From: RAM1 sp050247515
GTDB lineage: Bacteria > Pseudomonadota > Gammaproteobacteria > Burkholderiales > Burkholderiaceae_C
Direction of reading: 5' to 3'
Assembly (NCBI GenBank): GCA_050247515.1
Contig: JBFWUB010000010.1
Location: 62,001 to 126,000, forward strand
Length of the DNA: 64,000 nt
Below the pieces are notes generated by a model, which was not told the origin of the DNA, searched no databases, and saw nothing but the letters and a program-made list of their open reading frames with translations. This document shows positions 38,040 through 46,197 of the stretch, one piece after another. Position numbers and translations under genes: made by a program. Numbering within the stretch: the first letter of the stretch is position 1; each line of letters starts with the position of its first letter.

Positions 38040-40436
38040 TCAGGTCACGGGCGTCAGCTTGGCGACACTGAGTGCCAGCCATTTGACGCCATGGCGCGGG
38101 AAGTTCACCTGCGCGCGGGCATCGTCGCCCGCGCCTTCAAGCGACAGCACCGTGCCCTCGCCGAATTTGCTGTGGAACACCTGCATGCCCGAGCGCAGGC
38201 CGTGCGAGGGCGCGGCTTTTTGGGCGGGCACCGGCGGGCTGGCAAATGACGCGGTGTCGCGGCCGAAGCTGCCGGCGCCGTAACGGCTGCCCTGACCGTA
38301 GCCGCCAGCGCCGTACGCACCGCCGCCAGACCCCATGCCCGAGCCAAAGCCCTGGTTCTTAGGCGTGATCCATTTGAGGGCGGCTTCGGGCAGCTCGTCA
38401 AAAAACCGGCTCTTGATGTTGTAGCGCGTCTGGCCATGCAGCATGCGCGTCTGCGAATGGCTCAGGTACAGGCGCTTGCGCGCGCGGGTGATGGCCACGT
38501 ACATCAGGCGGCGCTCTTCTTCCAGGCCCTCGTAGTCGTTCATCGAGTTCTCATGGGGGAACAGGCCCTCCTCCATGCCGGTGATGAACACGCAGTCAAA
38601 CTCAAGGCCCTTGGCCGAATGCACCGTCATCAGCTGGATGGCGTCCTGCCCGGCCTGCGCCTGGTTGTCGCCGGCCTCCAGTGCGGCATGCGTCAGGAAG
38701 GCGGCCAGCGGACTCAGGGTTTCGCCGGTGTCAGGCGCCACGAAGCCGGGCGCGGGCGCATCCGGGTCCAGGCCCTGGCTCACTGGGGATTGAGACAGGG
38801 GGGACTGGGACAACGGCTGGCCCAGCTCGTCCACCGGCAGCGCCACCGCGTCGCGGCCAAAGCCCTCCTGCATCACAAAGCTTTCGGCCGCGTTGACCAG
38901 TTCTTCCAGGTTTTCCACGCGGTCGGCGCCTTCACGCTCGGCCTTGTAGTGTTCGATCAGGCCGCTGTGCTGCAGCACCAGCTCAATGATGTCGCGCAGC
39001 GTCATGGCCTGCGTCTGCTCGCGCAGCACGTCCAGCCTGGCCACAAAGCCACCCAGGTTGGCGCCGGCCTTGCCAGTGGTGGCGCTCACCGCGTCATGCA
39101 GCGAGCAGCCCGCGGCGCGCGCGGCGTCCTGCAGCTGCTCGATGCTGCGCGCGCCGATGCCGCGCGGCGGAAAGTTGACCACGCGCAGGAACGAGGTGTC
39201 GTCGTGCGGGTTCTCCAAAAGCCGCAGATAGGCCAGCGCGTGCTTGATTTCGGCCCGCTCGAAGAACCTCAGCCCGCCGTACACACGGTAGGGCACGGCG
39301 GCGTTGAACAGCGCCGTTTCAATCACGCGGCTTTGCGCGTTGCTGCGGTACAGCACGGCGATCTCGCTGCGCTTGAAGCCGGGCTCGGTGCCGTTGTCGC
39401 GCACCAGGTGGCGCATTTCCTCGACCATCCACTGCGCCTCGGCAAAGTCGCTGGTGGCCTCGTACACGCGCACGGGCTCCCCTGGGCCCTGGTCCGTGCG
39501 CAGGTTCTTGCCCAGGCGCGTCTTGTTGTGGCTGATGAGCTGGTTGGCGGAATCCAGGATGTTGCTGTAGCTGCGGTAGTTCTGCTCCAGCTTGATCTGG
39601 TGGCGCACATTGAACTCGCGCACAAAGTCGGCCATGTTGCCCACGCGCGCGCCGCGAAAGGCGTAGATGCTCTGGTCGTCGTCACCCACGGCAATCACTG
39701 AACTCTCCGGCCCCGCCAGCATCTTGATCCAGGCGTACTGCAGCTTGTTGGTGTCCTGGAATTCATCGATCAGGATGTGCCGGAAGCGCCGCTGGTAATG
39801 CTCGCGCACCGGGTCGTTGTCGCGCAGCAGCTCGTAGCTGCGCAGCATCAGCTCGCCAAAGTCCACCACACCTTCGCGCTGGCACTGGTCTTCATAGAGC
39901 TGGTAGATCTCCACCTTGCGGCGGGTTTCCTCGTCGCGCGCTTCCACCATGTTGGGGCGCAGGCCGTCTTCCTTGGCGCCGGCAATGAACCATTGCGTCT
40001 GTTTGGCCGGAAAGCGCTCCTCGTCCACGCCGTGCTGCTTCATCAGCCGCTTGATGGCGCTCAACTGGTCCTGCGTGTCCAGGATCTGGAAGCTCTGCGG
40101 CAGATTGGCCAGCTTGCTGTGGGCCCGTAAAAACCGGTTGCACAGGCCATGGAAGGTACCGATCCACATGCCGCGCACATTGACCGGCAGCATGGCCGAC
40201 AGCCGCGTCATCATCTCTTTCGCGGCCTTGTTGGTAAAGGTCACGGCCAGCAGCCCGCCGGGCGAGACCTCGCCGGTTTGCAGCAGCCAGGCGATGCGGG
40301 TGGTCAGCACCCGGGTCTTGCCCGAGCCGGCGCCGGCCAGGATCAGCGCGTGTTCATTGGGCAGGACAACCGCAGCGCGCTGCTCGGGATTGAGATTGTG
40401 TAAGAGTGGGGACGTTGCAGCGACTTCTGGGAACAT
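38040..40436 (-). CDS. uvrD: UvrD/Rep family DNA helicase II
   Basis: A 798 aa superfamily 1 helicase for repair and replication. Motifs seen: Walker A AGAGSGKTRVL, motif II LIDEFQDTN, motif III VGDDDQSIYAFRGA, motif IV/V VNFPPRGIG and QLMTVHSAKGLEFDCVF, and motif VI VAITRARKRLYL. The C-terminus ends in the UvrD tail (VFHSKFGEGTVLSLEG). Near residues 540-560 there is a short Ser-Gln-Ser-Pro repeat in a linker. The frame is open upstream, but the ATG at 40436 (MFPEVAATSPLLHNLNPEQ) gives the normal start. It diverges from the 224 aa gene. Confidence 0.95.
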   Translation of the reverse strand: MFPEVAATSPLLHNLNPEQRAAVVLPNEHALILAGAGSGKTRVLTTRIAWLLQTGEVSPGGLLAVTFTNKAAKEMMTRLSAMLPVNVRGMWIGTFHGLCNRFLRAHSKLANLPQSFQILDTQDQLSAIKRLMKQHGVDEERFPAKQTQWFIAGAKEDGLRPNMVEARDEETRRKVEIYQLYEDQCQREGVVDFGELMLRSYELLRDNDPVREHYQRRFRHILIDEFQDTNKLQYAWIKMLAGPESSVIAVGDDDQSIYAFRGARVGNMADFVREFNVRHQIKLEQNYRSYSNILDSANQLISHNKTRLGKNLRTDQGPGEPVRVYEATSDFAEAQWMVEEMRHLVRDNGTEPGFKRSEIAVLYRSNAQSRVIETALFNAAVPYRVYGGLRFFERAEIKHALAYLRLLENPHDDTSFLRVVNFPPRGIGARSIEQLQDAARAAGCSLHDAVSATTGKAGANLGGFVARLDVLREQTQAMTLRDIIELVLQHSGLIEHYKAEREGADRVENLEELVNAAESFVMQEGFGRDAVALPVDELGQPLSQSPLSQSPVSQGLDPDAPAPGFVAPDTGETLSPLAAFLTHAALEAGDNQAQAGQDAIQLMTVHSAKGLEFDCVFITGMEEGLFPHENSMNDYEGLEEERRLMYVAITRARKRLYLSHSQTRMLHGQTRYNIKSRFFDELPEAALKWITPKNQGFGSGMGSGGGAYGAGGYGQGSRYGAGSFGRDTASFASPPVPAQKAAPSHGLRSGMQVFHSKFGEGTVLSLEGAGDDARAQVNFPRHGVKWLALSVAKLTPVT

Positions 40437-40461
40437 CCGGACATTGTAGGAACTCACGCGA

Positions 40462-41136
40462 ATGAAAAAGACCTTGTTGCCGACCGCACTGCTGGCAGCC
40501 CTGCTTACACCGCTGGCAACCCTGGCCCAGTCGTCATGCTCCAGCGACGGCCAGCCCCGCCCCGTGGCACTGCTGGAGCGCTTCATCAACGCCGACTGCG
40601 CCTCCTGCTGGTCAGACCCGCAGGCGCGGAACACCCAACGGGGCGAGGTGGCGCTGGACTGGATCGTGCCCGGCAGCCGCGGCGACGACGCGCCGCTGTC
40701 GGCCGCCGCCACCCGCGACAGCCTGGCCCGGCTGCAGGCGCTGGGCCGCCAGGCACCGCCGCAGGCCGACGAGGCCATGCAGCGCGCCGCTGGCAAACGC
40801 ACGCTGCGCGTGGCCCATGGCATGCCGTTCAACGACTACATTGGCGCGTCGATCGAGATGAAGCCCGCCGCGCGCGGCCCCTGGACGGCCTGGCTGGCGC
40901 TGGTGGAGACGGTTCCCGTGGGCACCGAAGGCACAGCCGTGGAGCGCAACCTGGTGCGCAACCTGCTGCAGGTGCCCTGGCAGGCCGGCCGGGCAACGGC
41001 ACGCCTGCTGGAAAGCCGCCCGATGTGGATTGCCGAGGGCGCGCGCGCCGAGCGGCTGCGCGTCATCGGCTGGGTGGAAGATGCCCGGGGCCGTATACAC
41101 GGCATAGCGCAATCAGTATGTGACGCCGCGCGCTGA
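40462..41136 (+). CDS. Exported protein with DUF1223-like/thioredoxin-like CxxC
   Basis: A 224 aa protein with a signal peptide (residues about 1-22, ending TLAQ). The mature part begins with PVALLERFINADCASCWSD, which resembles the start of DUF1223/thioredoxin-like proteins with a CxxC pair, though the family match is weak. Three further Cys are present. It diverges from uvrD, 25 bases away. A promoter for guaC overlaps its last codons. Confidence 0.65.
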   Translation: MKKTLLPTALLAALLTPLATLAQSSCSSDGQPRPVALLERFINADCASCWSDPQARNTQRGEVALDWIVPGSRGDDAPLSAAATRDSLARLQALGRQAPPQADEAMQRAAGKRTLRVAHGMPFNDYIGASIEMKPAARGPWTAWLALVETVPVGTEGTAVERNLVRNLLQVPWQAGRATARLLESRPMWIAEGARAERLRVIGWVEDARGRIHGIAQSVCDAAR

Positions 41137-41148
41137 AGGCCGTAGAAT
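41120..41148 (+). promoter_or_regulatory. Predicted sigma-70 promoter of guaC
   Basis: GTGACG (41120-41125), 17 bases, then TAGAAT (41143-41148). The predicted transcription start, near 41155, coincides with the first base of the terminator-like hairpin. The promoter overlaps the end of the upstream coding region. Confidence 0.55.
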
Positions 41149-41154
41149 CAGCCA

Positions 41155-41185
41155 CCGGGCCCAAGTTTCTTGGTCCCGGTTTTTT
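41155..41185 (+). terminator. Intrinsic terminator or attenuator before guaC
   Basis: CCGGGCCCAAG, TTT, CTTGGTCCCGG and a T6 run form a ten-pair stem with one C/T mismatch. It can end the upstream gene 19 bases after its stop. Because the guaC promoter lies before it, it may also attenuate guaC. Confidence 0.8.
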
Positions 41186-41266
41186 GTTGCCGCATGCGCA
41201 GCAAAGCCGGCCAAGCCAAGCGCTCTCCTCTGTTCCGCAAACAGCTTTCAGGAGCCTGGTTCTCTC

Positions 41267-42244
41267 ATGGAAATCTTTGACTACGACAACGTATTGCTGC
41301 TGCCGCGCAAGTGCCGCGTGGAAAGCCGCTCCGAATGTGACGCAGGCGTAACGCTGGGCGCGCGCACCTTCCGCATCCCGGTGGTGCCGGCCAACATGAA
41401 GACCGTGGTGGACGAAGCCATCTGCGCCTGGATGGCCAAGGCTGGCTACTTCTACGTCATGCACCGCTTTGACCTGGACAACGTGAAGTTCGTCAGGGAC
41501 ATGCAGGCCCAGGGCGTGTTCGCGTCGATCTCGCTGGGCGTGAAAAAGCCCGACTACGACACGGTGGACCAGCTGGTGGCCCAGGGCCTCACGCCCGAGT
41601 ACATCACCATCGACATTGCCCACGGCCATGCCGACAGCGTGAAGAACATGATCGGCTACCTCAAGCAGAAGCTGCCCCAGGCCTTCGTCATCGCGGGCAA
41701 CGTGGCCACGCCCGAGGCCGTGATCGACCTGGAAAACTGGGGCGCCGACGCCACCAAGGTCGGCGTGGGCCCGGGCAAGGTCTGCATCACCAAGCTCAAG
41801 ACCGGCTTTGGCACCGGCGGCTGGCAGCTGAGCGCGCTCAAGTGGTGCGCGCGCGTGGCCACCAGGCCCATCATTGCCGACGGCGGCATCCGCAGCCATG
41901 GCGACATTGCCAAGAGCGTGCGCTTTGGCGCCACCATGGTCATGATCGGCTCGCTGTTTGCCGGCCATGAAGAATCCCCCGGCAAGACGGTGGAAGTGAA
42001 CGGCGAGCTGTTCAAGGAGTACTACGGCTCGGCCAGCGACTTCAACAAGGGCGAGTACAAGCACGTGGAAGGCAAACGCATCCTGGAGCCCATCAAGGGC
42101 AAGCTGGCCGACACGCTGCGCGAGATGGAAGAAGACGTGCAGTCCTCCATCAGCTACGCCGGCGGCACGAAGCTGCTGGACATCCGCAAGGTCAACTACG
42201 TGATCCTGGGCGGGGACAACGCGGGCGAGCACCTGCTGATGTAG
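41267..42244 (+). CDS. guaC: GMP reductase
   Basis: A 325 aa enzyme that converts GMP to IMP with NADPH, for guanine nucleotide salvage. The IMPDH/GMPR active loop GVGPGKVCITKLKTGFG carries the catalytic Cys. IADGGIRSHGDIAKSVRFGATMVMIGS is read here as two adjacent motifs of the phosphate site. There are no CBS domains, and the length and the start MEIFDYDNVLLLPRKC fit GMPR rather than IMPDH. GGAG lies twelve bases before the ATG. It converges on the S41 peptidase gene with one base between stops. Confidence 0.95.
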   Translation: MEIFDYDNVLLLPRKCRVESRSECDAGVTLGARTFRIPVVPANMKTVVDEAICAWMAKAGYFYVMHRFDLDNVKFVRDMQAQGVFASISLGVKKPDYDTVDQLVAQGLTPEYITIDIAHGHADSVKNMIGYLKQKLPQAFVIAGNVATPEAVIDLENWGADATKVGVGPGKVCITKLKTGFGTGGWQLSALKWCARVATRPIIADGGIRSHGDIAKSVRFGATMVMIGSLFAGHEESPGKTVEVNGELFKEYYGSASDFNKGEYKHVEGKRILEPIKGKLADTLREMEEDVQSSISYAGGTKLLDIRKVNYVILGGDNAGEHLLM

Positions 42245-42245
42245 G

Positions 42246-43673
42246 TCAGTCCAGCCACATTTGTGGCAACGCCGCCTCGCCCACCGGCGCGGCTGGCGCA
42301 GACGCAGCGAGCTGCGCCATTGCGTGGGCGGGAGGCTGCGGGCACGCGCCATAACGCACATGGTGCAAGGCCGCAGCCAGCCGGGCCTCCGATGCGTCGC
42401 CCAGTTCGTGATCCAGGTCATCACGGACCGGGCAATCCGGGGCAAAGCCCGACTCGTAACGGCCCTGGCCCAGCGCGTTGAGGGTCTCGAAATTCACCGC
42501 GCTGTAGGTCGTGCCGCAGAAGGTGCGCGGCTGAAAGCCGTACGGCTTGCCAAACGTGGTGGCCCCCACCAGCACCACCGGCATGAACGGCCGCAGCGCG
42601 TTGATGACCAGCTCGCTGGCCGACGCCGTGGACGGCGAGGTGATGACAAACAGCCGTTTCAGGTCATTGATCACCGGCCCCGGCAGGATGCCGATGTTGG
42701 TGGTCAAGGGAATGATGAAGTCGTGACCGGCATTACGGCTGTTGAAGCGGATGTCGGCAAAGGTCTTGCCCTCCAGCCGCGGGCCTCCGATCATGCTGGC
42801 GAGCCCCCGCGCCAGCACCACGCTGCCGCCGCCGTTGTAGCGCAGGTCCAGCACCAGCTCGGTGGCGCCTGCGGCGTTGAACTGCTTGAAGGCGCGGTCC
42901 AGGTCGCTCTCGCCCGCGATGATGAATTCGTGAAACGCCAGGTAGGCCACCTTGACCGTGCCCTGGCCGGACGGCATGTCAATCACCCTGGCGTGGGCGA
43001 CGGGCGCCAGCGGGAAGTTGGCTGACACGGCGGTGAATTCACGCTGCAGTCCGTCGGCGCCCACCACAGCAAACCGCCGCGCAATGCCCGGCGTCGTGAC
43101 GGCCGGCAACCCCCCCTGTGCAATCGCCCGCGGCCCCAGGCCGTCAATGCCCAACACCAGGTCGCCCCGGCGCAGCCCTGCCGCCGCAACCGGGCTGCGG
43201 GGCTCCACGTTGCGCACCCGCAATTGCGTCCGCAGGGCGTCAGTCCACACCAAGGTATAGCCAAAGCCCGTGCGCGTGCCCTCGGTGTAAAACTGCTCGA
43301 ACGCCTGGGTCTGCTGTGTATAGCTGTATCGGTCCAGCGGCAGGTTCAGCATGGAGCGAAAGTAGCTGTTCATGTCGGGCGCCGTGGCCAGCGGCGAACG
43401 CAGCGGCTGGTTCCAGAAGTAGTGCTCCCGCATGTAGGCGTGCAGCCTGTCGCGCTGGTCAGCGTCGCTGCAGCCGGCGGAGCTGCCCGGCACGGGTGCT
43501 TCGGGTGGCACCACCACGGGGATCGCTGGCCCCGGGGCGACCACGTCGGGGGCCACGACGTCAGGGGCTGCCACTGCCGGCGCCGCTTCGTCGGCGCCGC
43601 CGCAGGCCGCCAGCAGAACCGGCAGCACACCCCCAACAACGCACGTTCGCAGTGCCCGCGCCAGAGACTTCAT
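42246..43673 (-). CDS. S41 family peptidase, lipoprotein
   Basis: A 475 aa C-terminal-processing-type serine protease. The N-terminus has a lipobox (LLAACGG), so it is probably anchored to the periplasmic membrane face. A linker of repeated APDVV and Pro/Val runs spans about 28-65. A PDZ-like domain follows (GLRRGDLVLGIDG). The S41 core includes LVLDLRYNGGGSVVLARGLASMI, the Ser in SPSTASASELVINALRP and the Lys in GATTFGKPYG. It overlaps the upstream hydrolase by one base (TGATG), which suggests co-transcription. Confidence 0.88.
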   Translation of the reverse strand: MKSLARALRTCVVGGVLPVLLAACGGADEAAPAVAAPDVVAPDVVAPGPAIPVVVPPEAPVPGSSAGCSDADQRDRLHAYMREHYFWNQPLRSPLATAPDMNSYFRSMLNLPLDRYSYTQQTQAFEQFYTEGTRTGFGYTLVWTDALRTQLRVRNVEPRSPVAAAGLRRGDLVLGIDGLGPRAIAQGGLPAVTTPGIARRFAVVGADGLQREFTAVSANFPLAPVAHARVIDMPSGQGTVKVAYLAFHEFIIAGESDLDRAFKQFNAAGATELVLDLRYNGGGSVVLARGLASMIGGPRLEGKTFADIRFNSRNAGHDFIIPLTTNIGILPGPVINDLKRLFVITSPSTASASELVINALRPFMPVVLVGATTFGKPYGFQPRTFCGTTYSAVNFETLNALGQGRYESGFAPDCPVRDDLDHELGDASEARLAAALHHVRYGACPQPPAHAMAQLAASAPAAPVGEAALPQMWLD

Positions 43674-44521
43674 CAGCGCAGCAGTTCAAGGGCCAGCGTA
43701 TTCAGCCGGTGGCCGGGCTGGGCCAGCGCATCCAGCACGCTGAAATGGTTCAACCCGGGAAGGGCTTCGCACACCGGCACGGTGCGCTTGCCCCACGCGT
43801 CGCGGATCAGTTCGTTGTGGCGCAGAAATTCCGCGCTTTCATCGCCACCGGCCACGGTGTAGAGCGCGCCGGCGCGCGGCGCGGGCATGCAGGCGGGGCT
43901 GGCGCGCAGGGCGTCCTGCCGCGTGAGCCGCAACGACGGCTGCAGGAATGGCGTGTGCAGGATGGGCTCCAGGTCGTACAGCCCTGAAATCGACAGCGCA
44001 TTGCGCACCAGCCCCACGGGCAGGTCCGCGCCCAGCGCGGGCCAGTGGCAGGCCAGCAGCATGGCCGCCAGATGCCCTCCCGCCGAATGGCCGGCCACGG
44101 TGATACGCGCCGGGTCGCCACCAAAACGGGCAATGTGCGCATGCACCCACAGCAGCGCCTGCACCATCTGCATGACGATCTGCGGCACCGTCACCGCCGG
44201 GCACAGCGCGTAGTTGGGCACGACCACACAGGCGCCATCGCGCACCAGCGCTGGCGCGACGAAGGAATGGTCGGACTTGTCCAGCGAACGCCAGTAGCCG
44301 CCGTGGATGAACACCAGCACCGGTGCCCCCGCCCGGGCCGCCGGGAAGATGTCCAGCGTCTCGCTGGGGCCGGTGCCGTAGGGCACGTCCAGTGTGCAGG
44401 GCTGCGTGGCACGCGCGGCGGCCGAATCGGCGGCCCAGCGGCTGAAGTACGCGGCGTGGTCCGGCACCAGGGCACGGTTGTTGTACATGCGGTCCAGCCA
44501 GGCAGGGTCGTAGGAGGCCAT
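43673..44521 (-). CDS. Alpha/beta hydrolase, kynurenine-formamidase/esterase-like
   Basis: A 282 aa hydrolase of the hormone-sensitive-lipase-like group. Oxyanion motif VFIHGGYWRSLDKSD, nucleophile GHSAGGHLAAML (about residue 150) and a C-terminal LNHFSVLDAL with the catalytic His are clear. HGGYWR is typical of arylformamidases (KynB-like) and small esterases. No kynurenine genes are nearby, so the substrate is open. I chose the ATG at 44521 (MASYDPAWLDRMYNNR). It diverges from the GntR regulator, with the CTGTATACAG palindrome between them. Confidence 0.82.
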   Translation of the reverse strand: MASYDPAWLDRMYNNRALVPDHAAYFSRWAADSAAARATQPCTLDVPYGTGPSETLDIFPAARAGAPVLVFIHGGYWRSLDKSDHSFVAPALVRDGACVVVPNYALCPAVTVPQIVMQMVQALLWVHAHIARFGGDPARITVAGHSAGGHLAAMLLACHWPALGADLPVGLVRNALSISGLYDLEPILHTPFLQPSLRLTRQDALRASPACMPAPRAGALYTVAGGDESAEFLRHNELIRDAWGKRTVPVCEALPGLNHFSVLDALAQPGHRLNTLALELLR

Positions 44522-44610
44522 GGGCAGCTTTCGGTGAATTGACGCCCGGAATGTTCGCACAGCCGGCCTGCGGGTAAGTCCGTAGGGGCCATTGGCATGG
44601 TTATCGTATT

Positions 44611-44620
44611 CTGTATACAG
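44611..44620. promoter_or_regulatory. Putative GntR operator
   Basis: CTGTATACAG is a perfect ten-base palindrome 15 bases before the GntR start and 90 bases from the divergent hydrolase start. FCD-type GntR regulators often bind short TGTATACA-like palindromes, so autoregulation is likely. Confidence 0.55.
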
Positions 44621-44635
44621 AGTTAACGAACCCCC

Positions 44636-45319
44636 ATGCCCGCCCAGCTCCTCAAGCTCGAAACTGCGCCCGATCTGGTGGACCAGGTCTATCGCGCCTT
44701 GCTGGACGCCATCAGCGAGGGCTCCCTCGCGCCCGGCCAGCGCATCACGCAGGAGGACGTCGCCGGGCAGCTGGCCGTGTCGCGCCAGCCCGTGCTGCAG
44801 GCGTTGCGCCTGCTCAAGAAGGACGGCTTTGTGCATGACGCGCCGGGCCGCGGCGTGCTGGTGGCGCCGCTGGACGTGGGCTGGATGCTGGGCGTCTATG
44901 AGGTGCGCGGTGCGCTCGATGCGCTGGCGGCACGGCTGGCCGCGCGGCAGCGCGCCCAGCTGGATCCGCGGCTCATCGAGCAGGGCCGCAAGGCCGCGCG
45001 CGGCAAGAACGTCAAGGCCATGATCGACGCCGACATGGCATTCCATGACGCGATCTACGCCGCGTCGGGCAACCCGCTGATCGGCCAGAGCGCGCTGCAG
45101 CACTGGCGCCACCTGCGCCGCGTGATGGGCGCGGTGCTGCGCGAGGAGCGCCAGCGCGAATCCGTCTGGGACGAACACGAGGCCATCGCCAGCGCCATTG
45201 CCGCGGGCGACGCAGGCGCCGCCGTGCGCCTGATCGAAGAGCACAGCCAGCAGGCCGGCGGCAACCTGGCAGCCCGGCTGACCCAGGTACTCAAATCAAG
45301 CCAAGGAGACAAGCCATGA
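44636..45319 (+). CDS. GntR family transcriptional regulator, FCD domain
   Basis: A 227 aa regulator. The N-terminal winged helix (LAPGQRITQEDVAGQLAVSRQPVLQALRLLKKDGFV, in parts) is followed by an FCD ligand domain with metal-type residues in ADMAFHDAIYAASGN, DEHEAIASAIAAGD and IEEHSQQAG. The class senses organic acids and usually represses a neighbouring catabolic operon. Its stop overlaps the start of the dioxygenase gene (ATGA), so it is co-translated with the three downstream enzymes. Confidence 0.93.
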   Translation: MPAQLLKLETAPDLVDQVYRALLDAISEGSLAPGQRITQEDVAGQLAVSRQPVLQALRLLKKDGFVHDAPGRGVLVAPLDVGWMLGVYEVRGALDALAARLAARQRAQLDPRLIEQGRKAARGKNVKAMIDADMAFHDAIYAASGNPLIGQSALQHWRHLRRVMGAVLREERQRESVWDEHEAIASAIAAGDAGAAVRLIEEHSQQAGGNLAARLTQVLKSSQGDKP

Positions 45320-46197
45320 GATTGACGCAGCAGCAGATCGAGCAGTTTGACCGCGAGGGCTACCTGTTTTTTCCCGGGCAGTTCACCCCGGAAGAAACCC
45401 GCACTCTGACCGACGCCGTGCCCGAGCTGTACAGCCGGCGCGAGGCCTACAACGTGCGCGAAAAAGGCAAGGACGCCGTGCGCACCAATTTCGCCGCCCA
45501 CATGTACAGCGAACCTTTCGCACGGCTGGCGCGCCACCCGCGCATGATCGAGCCGGTGCAGGACCTGTTCAATGAAAAGCTGTACATGCACCAGTTCAAG
45601 ATCAACGGCAAGGCCGCCTTTGAAGGTGATGTGTGGCAGTGGCACCAGGACTACGGCACCTGGCTCAATGACGACATGATGCCCACCGAGCGCGCGATGA
45701 ACGTGGCCATCTTCCTGGACGACGTGAACGAGCACAACGGCCCGCTGATGTTCATTCCCGGCAGCCACAAGAAGGGCGTGGTCGAAGCCAGACACGACCT
45801 CACCACCACCAGCTACCCGCTGTGGACGGTGGACAACGACCTGATCGGCCAGCTGGTGGAGCGCGCCGGTGGCAAGAACGGCGGCATTGTGTCGCCCAAA
45901 GGCCCCGCAGGTTCCATGATCCTGTTCCACAGCTGTCTGGTCCATGCGTCGGGCAGCAACCTGTCGCCCTGGCACCGGGTGGCGGTGTACCTGAGCCTGT
46001 GCGCGGTGAGCAACCACATCCGCCGGCCCAAGCGGCCCGAATACATCGCCCACCGCGACTTCACGCCGATTGAATGCCTGCCGGACGATTGCCTGCTGAA
46101 GGACTACCCGGTGGACCTGCCGTGGAAGGACGGCTTGCCTGCCAGCGCACTACAGACCTCCCCTGTGCCGTTCGACGAGATGAAAAAAGCGGCATGA
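45316..46197 (+). CDS. Phytanoyl-CoA dioxygenase family protein, EctD-like
   Basis: A 293 aa Fe(II)/2-oxoglutarate-dependent hydroxylase. The iron ligands are in WQWHQDYGTW (HxD) and LFHSCLVHASGSN (distal His), with the co-substrate Arg region around HRVAVYLSL. The segment FLDDVNEHNGPLMFIPGSHKKG resembles ectoine hydroxylase EctD, but no ectoine genes are here. It overlaps the GntR gene before it and the SAF-domain dehydrogenase after it (ATGA both times). It probably hydroxylates a small polar molecule whose product is then oxidised by the next enzymes. Confidence 0.88.
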   Translation: MRLTQQQIEQFDREGYLFFPGQFTPEETRTLTDAVPELYSRREAYNVREKGKDAVRTNFAAHMYSEPFARLARHPRMIEPVQDLFNEKLYMHQFKINGKAAFEGDVWQWHQDYGTWLNDDMMPTERAMNVAIFLDDVNEHNGPLMFIPGSHKKGVVEARHDLTTTSYPLWTVDNDLIGQLVERAGGKNGGIVSPKGPAGSMILFHSCLVHASGSNLSPWHRVAVYLSLCAVSNHIRRPKRPEYIAHRDFTPIECLPDDCLLKDYPVDLPWKDGLPASALQTSPVPFDEMKKAA

